Made by a program: the position numbers and the translations under genes
Assembly: GCF_017549005.1 (NCBI RefSeq)
Contig: NZ_JAFYYT010000028.1
Location: 1 to 64,000, forward strand
Length of the DNA: 64,000 nucleotides
Direction: 5' to 3'
DNA from: Ruminococcus sp.
GTDB lineage: Bacteria > Bacillota > Clostridia > Oscillospirales > Ruminococcaceae
The notes under the pieces: model-generated
What the model was told of the DNA's origin: nothing
Seen by the model: only the letters and a program-made list of their open reading frames with translations
Database searches by the model: none
Shown: in pieces, positions 60,483 through 64,000 of the stretch
How the letters are laid out: each line of letters begins with the position of its first letter
Numbering within the stretch: the stretch's first letter is position 1

Positions 60483-61166
60483 ATGATATATATGCTTGAA
60501 GATGAAGACGGGATAAGAAATTTTGTACTATACGGACTAAAAACCTCGGGTATGGAAGCCGAGGGCTTTGATACTCCGTCCGCACTCAGGGAGGCAATGT
60601 CAAAGCAGCTTCCCGACTTGCTCCTTCTCGACCGTATGCTCCCCGAGGAGGACGGTCTCACAGTGCTGAAAAAGCTCCGTAGCGCTCCCGAAACGAGAAA
60701 GCTTCCTGTGATAATGCTTACCGCAAAGGGTTCGGAGCTTGACAAGGTCGAGGGGCTTGACAGCGGAGCAGACGACTATATCGCAAAACCCTTCGGAATG
60801 CTTGAACTGATATCGCGAATAAAGGCGCTCCTGCGCCGTACATCAGATACTCCCGGCGGAAGTGAAAGACTGGAGATCGGCGGGCTCTGCATATTTCCCT
60901 CAAAGCATGAGGTCTTTGCGGACGGGGAAAAGATCACTCTCACCCTCAAGGAATACGATATGCTGCTGTTCCTGGTCAGGAACAGGGGAGAGGTATATTC
61001 CCGCGACAGCCTTCTGAAGGAGATATGGGGCTACGATTTTTCAGGCGAGAGCCGCACTGTTGACGTTCATATAAGAACTCTCAGGCAGAAGCTGGGCAGC
61101 TGCGGAGATATAATCCGGACTATCCGCGGAGTAGGCTATAAGGCAGGTGACGAAGCAGGTGACTAA
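60483..61166 (+). CDS. Response regulator, OmpR/PhoB family
   Basis: 227 residues: receiver with acidic pocket (E6, D7), phospho-acceptor D50 (LLLLDRMLPEEDG), Thr in MLTAKG and Lys in YIAKPF; then a winged-helix DNA-binding domain (KEYDMLLFLVRNRGEVYSRD, SRTVDVHIRTLRQKL). Transcription factor for direct-repeat sites with about 11-base period. Starts 2-3 codons shorter than many PhoB. AGGAGG ahead of the ATG. The kinase gene overlaps its end by 20 bases. Confidence 0.93.
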   Translation: MIYMLEDEDGIRNFVLYGLKTSGMEAEGFDTPSALREAMSKQLPDLLLLDRMLPEEDGLTVLKKLRSAPETRKLPVIMLTAKGSELDKVEGLDSGADDYIAKPFGMLELISRIKALLRRTSDTPGGSERLEIGGLCIFPSKHEVFADGEKITLTLKEYDMLLFLVRNRGEVYSRDSLLKEIWGYDFSGESRTVDVHIRTLRQKLGSCGDIIRTIRGVGYKAGDEAGD

Positions 61167-62853
61167 GAAAATATTCCTCAGTATAATAACAATATGTATC
61201 ATGACCCTGCTTGCAGCGATATTTCTCGTTACGGCTTTGCTCTACAGCAGGTCCGCAGAGATAGCGTCAGCAGAGGTCAGGACCGACGCAAGGCTTATTG
61301 CTTCCGCTGTGGAGCAGAGCGGCGGAAACTACCTCGACAAGACCGATTTCGGCGGAAATATCCGCGTAACATGGATAGCTTCCGGCGGAAATGTCATATA
61401 TGACACCGATGAGGACCCTGATTCTCTCGAAAACCACTCAGACCGTGAGGAGATATCTCAGGCTTTCGATAGCGGCGAGGGCAGTTCCTCAAGATATTCC
61501 AGCACCATAATGCAGAAGACGGTAAATCACGCTGTAAGGCTGAAAGACGGCTCTGTTATAAGAGTTTCCGGAGTTCACAGCTCACTCACTGCGGAGCTTA
61601 TGAAAGCTTTGAGCCCGATGCTTGCCATACTTATCGCAGTTGTGCTCTTTTCGGTGCTTGCGGCTTCAATGGTGTCGAGAAATATCGTAAGACCTATAAA
61701 TAATATCGACCTTTCCCACCCGAAAATAAAGAAGAACTACAAGGAACTTGCGCCCCTTCTTGAAAAGCTGAATTCGCAGAATGCCAAGGTAAGCAGGCAG
61801 ATGGACGAGCTTCAGAGCAGCCGCGAGCAGTTCAGCCTTATGACGGAAAGCATGGAGGAGGGTCTCATAATCGCCGACCCGAAGCTCATTGTCCTCACCT
61901 GCAATTCCAGTGCGCTCAGACTTCTCGGGGCAGGCTCGTTTACTCAGGGACAGAGCGTATATGCCCTGAACAATTCCGATGTTTTCAGACGCTGTCTCCT
62001 CAATGCTCTTGGCGGCAGGCGCTCGGAGTGCATACTGCGGACTGGCGACGGTCAGAGGGAGGTCATCGCAAGCCCTGCAAACAGCATAGACATGGTATGC
62101 GGAATCGTAGTCTTTATCATGGACGTTACGGAAAAGCAGGAGCTTGAAACAATGCGCCGCGAGTTTACGTCGAATGTTTCCCACGAGCTGAAAACTCCCC
62201 TTACCACTATCTACGGTATCGCCGATATGCTCGCAAACGGCATGGTGCAGAGCGGCGATGTGGCGGAGTTCGGCGGGAATATCCGCAGCGAAGCCGAAAG
62301 GCTCATAAACCTTATCAACGATATAGTTTCGCTTTCAAAGCTGGACGAGGACGCTGCTCCTCATGAGAACGAAAATATCGAGCTGTTCGCTCTTGCGGAG
62401 GAGGTACTTGACAGATTAAAGCTGAATGCTGAGGAAAAAGGCGTCGTTACGTCGCTTTCGGGAGAAAAGGTGTCTATAACGGGCAGCCGCACCATTCTAA
62501 GCGAGGTATTGTACAATCTCTGCGACAACGGTATAAAATACAATGTCAGCGGCGGAAGTCTCAGCGTGAAGATATCACATATCCCTCAGAGGGTGATAAT
62601 CACTGTCAGCGATACCGGCATGGGAATACCTAAGCAGTATCTGGGACGTGTTTTCGAGCGCTTCTACCGCGTTGACAAGAGCCGCTCGAGCAGGATAAAA
62701 GGCACAGGTCTGGGACTTTCAATTGTAAAGCACGGCGTTCTTTATCATAACGGAACTGTCCGCGTAGACAGCGAAGAGGGAAAGGGAACTGTGTTCACGG
62801 TGGAGCTGCCTATCGAAAAAAAGCAGCATAACGAAGAACAGGGAGTGTTTTGA
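61147..62853 (+). CDS. PhoR-like sensor histidine kinase
   Basis: 568 residues: membrane helix 1 (about 8-33), external sensor domain (about 34-155), helix 2 (about 158-180), short linker, cytoplasmic PAS (about 235-330; ESMEEGLIIADPKLIVL), HisKA with H346 (VSHELKTPLTTIYGI), and HATPase with N (NLCDNGIKYN), G1 (DTGMGIP) and G2 (GTGLGLSIVK) boxes. This is the PhoR layout of Firmicutes. The GTG at 61147 is the longest start; a GTG at 61159 is possible. It overlaps the regulator stop by 20 bases and the next gene by 1. Confidence 0.9.
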   Translation: MTKQVTKKIFLSIITICIMTLLAAIFLVTALLYSRSAEIASAEVRTDARLIASAVEQSGGNYLDKTDFGGNIRVTWIASGGNVIYDTDEDPDSLENHSDREEISQAFDSGEGSSSRYSSTIMQKTVNHAVRLKDGSVIRVSGVHSSLTAELMKALSPMLAILIAVVLFSVLAASMVSRNIVRPINNIDLSHPKIKKNYKELAPLLEKLNSQNAKVSRQMDELQSSREQFSLMTESMEEGLIIADPKLIVLTCNSSALRLLGAGSFTQGQSVYALNNSDVFRRCLLNALGGRRSECILRTGDGQREVIASPANSIDMVCGIVVFIMDVTEKQELETMRREFTSNVSHELKTPLTTIYGIADMLANGMVQSGDVAEFGGNIRSEAERLINLINDIVSLSKLDEDAAPHENENIELFALAEEVLDRLKLNAEEKGVVTSLSGEKVSITGSRTILSEVLYNLCDNGIKYNVSGGSLSVKISHIPQRVIITVSDTGMGIPKQYLGRVFERFYRVDKSRSSRIKGTGLGLSIVKHGVLYHNGTVRVDSEEGKGTVFTVELPIEKKQHNEEQGVF

Positions 62854-63992
62854 TGAGCAGAGGCATTACTGCCGAGGAGCTTGAAAGGCTTGACAGCTCT
62901 GAGTATTTATTGATAGATATACGCGACAGCTCGGCTTTTGAGTACGGTCATATCGACGGTGCGGTGAATATAGCGCAGGATAAGCTCTGCGAGGCGGAGC
63001 TTCCTAAAGACAAAAAGCTCATAATCTGCTGCAGGAGCGGCATTATCAGCGGCCAGACCGCAGAGGAGCTCTGCGACAGGGGCTTTGACGCATATGACCT
63101 GGTCGGCGGTTATGTGGACTGGCTGAGAATAAAAATGGCTGACCGTCAGGTGACTGCCGATGTGGAGCTGAGCCTGCGGAAGAAGTTCAAGAAATCCATA
63201 TGGTGCAAATTCACAAAGGCTATAAACGAGTACGAACTGGTAAAGCCCAATGATAGGATAGCCGTCTGTATTTCGGGCGGAAAGGACTCCATGCTCATGG
63301 CGAAGCTCTTTCAGGAGCTTAAAAGGCATGACAAGTTTCCCTTTGAGGTGGAATTCCTTGTTATGGATCCGGGTTACAGTCCCGAGAACCGCCGCGTTAT
63401 CGAGGAAAATACCCGTTCAATGTCCATACCCGTGCATATTTTCGAGTCGGATATATTTGATTCGGTCTATAATATTGAGAAAAATCCCTGTTATATATGC
63501 GCCCGCATGAGAAGAGGCTATCTTTACAGCCACGCGAAGGCGCTGGGCTGCAACAAAATTGCTCTCGGACATCATTTCGACGACGTTATCGAGACTATCC
63601 TCATGGGTATGCTCTACGGCGGTCAGGTTCAGACTATGATGCCGAAGCTACACAGCACCAACTTTGAGGGCATGGAGCTCATTCGTCCCCTTTATCTCGT
63701 CCGTGAAGCCGATATAAAGCACTGGCGGGACTATAACGGTCTGCATTTCATACAGTGTGCCTGCAAGTTCACGGATACCTGCACTACCTGCGCTCCCGAC
63801 AGCCGGACGGTATCGAAAAGAATGGAGATAAAGAACCTCATTGCTGAACTGAAAAAGGTCAATCCGCAGGTGGAGAAGAATATCTTCCGCAGCGTGGAAA
63901 ACGTAAATACAAATACGGTCATAGCATATAAGGACAACGAGGGAGTTCACAGGTTCCTCGATACATACGACAGCAAAACGGACTTGAAATAA
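62853..63992 (+). CDS. Rhodanese-TtcA-like fusion (tRNA thiolation family)
   Basis: About 379 residues. N-terminal rhodanese domain (about 1-100) with active-site loop CCRSGIISG near residue 60; C-terminal PP-loop ATPase of the TtcA/TilS type (SGGKDSML near 146; PCYICARMRRGYL; ALGHHFDDVIETILMGM; late Cys cluster CACKFTDTCTTC). TtcA makes 2-thiocytidine in tRNA from a sulfur donor; the fused rhodanese could supply that sulfur. ATG 62853 (GGGAG 7 bases ahead) overlaps the kinase stop by one base. A terminator hairpin starts at 63976 and runs to the window end. Confidence 0.85.
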   Translation: MSRGITAEELERLDSSEYLLIDIRDSSAFEYGHIDGAVNIAQDKLCEAELPKDKKLIICCRSGIISGQTAEELCDRGFDAYDLVGGYVDWLRIKMADRQVTADVELSLRKKFKKSIWCKFTKAINEYELVKPNDRIAVCISGGKDSMLMAKLFQELKRHDKFPFEVEFLVMDPGYSPENRRVIEENTRSMSIPVHIFESDIFDSVYNIEKNPCYICARMRRGYLYSHAKALGCNKIALGHHFDDVIETILMGMLYGGQVQTMMPKLHSTNFEGMELIRPLYLVREADIKHWRDYNGLHFIQCACKFTDTCTTCAPDSRTVSKRMEIKNLIAELKKVNPQVEKNIFRSVENVNTNTVIAYKDNEGVHRFLDTYDSKTDLK

Positions 63993-64000
63993 GTCCGTTT
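63976..64000 (+). terminator. Terminator of the two-component / TtcA operon (cut by window end)
   Basis: AAACGGACTT (63976-63985) pairs with AAGTCCGTTT (63991-64000); the stem overlaps the stop codon. Confidence 0.65.

Overview
The window reads as chromosomal DNA from an anaerobic, fibre-associated Firmicute of the genus Ruminococcus or a close relative in the Oscillospiraceae. The evidence is four secreted proteins carrying dockerin modules (two visibly different dockerin families), very long threonine linkers encoded by ACN codons, BspA-type leucine-rich repeats, a Cthe_2159-like carbohydrate-binding protein, strong AGGAGG ribosome-binding sites, sigma-A promoters with 17-base spacers, and Clostridia-type housekeeping genes (single-chain PurL, dipicolinate synthase, HPr-like protein). 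No prophage, CRISPR array, transposase or integrase is visible.

Layout. 1-130: end of an rRNA operon (5S). 200-6100 (minus strand): dipicolinate synthase dpaAB, an unknown gene, ilvE with an upstream 43-codon membrane peptide gene, a TatD-linked radical SAM gene with a SecD-head-like lipoprotein, and alr. 6200-9800 (plus): a SLOG/YpsA-like protein, then an LCP-like / tatD / PP2C cluster. 10-15.5 kb: SH3 protein, serC-serA, a degenerate REC-GGDEF protein and two lipoproteins. 15.5-21.1 kb: a His-less HPr homologue, mtaB, purL. 21.4-28.5 kb: two giant LRR-dockerin surface proteins. 28.7-34.3 kb: glgA, a HAD phosphatase, trkA-trkH. 34.3-38.2 kb: two paralogous LRR-dockerin proteins, one with four Ig-like modules. 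38.3-43 kb: the str operon (rpsL, rpsG, fusA) and tuf, with a structured 230-base leader between rpsL and rpsG. 43-49 kb: an ABC exporter, asnB, pflA, cca, and hairpin-rich intergenic repeats. 49.2-51 kb: an N-terminal-dockerin carbohydrate-binding protein behind a four-copy TTTAAG direct-repeat array. 51.2-60 kb (minus): a frameshifted flavin reductase, a membrane PASTA pseudokinase, a coiled-coil membrane protein, proA, proB, a 2-hydroxyacid dehydrogenase and a small membrane protein. 60.2-64 kb (plus): a PhoB/PhoR-like two-component system overlapping a rhodanese-TtcA fusion gene.

How it fits together. Most genes are core metabolism (serine, proline, branched-chain amino acids, asparagine, purine, glycogen, potassium uptake, translation). 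The accessory layer is cell-surface architecture: dockerin proteins without recognisable catalytic domains, a pseudokinase and a coiled-coil protein that both cross the membrane once, and degenerate signalling proteins (LCP-like, GGDEF-like, HPr-like) that have lost catalytic residues. The items I would look at first are the zinc-ribbon PASTA pseudokinase, the rpsL-rpsG leader RNA, the TTTAAG array, and the rhodanese-TtcA fusion overlapping a histidine kinase. All functional statements are from reading the sequence and family knowledge; no search was run.
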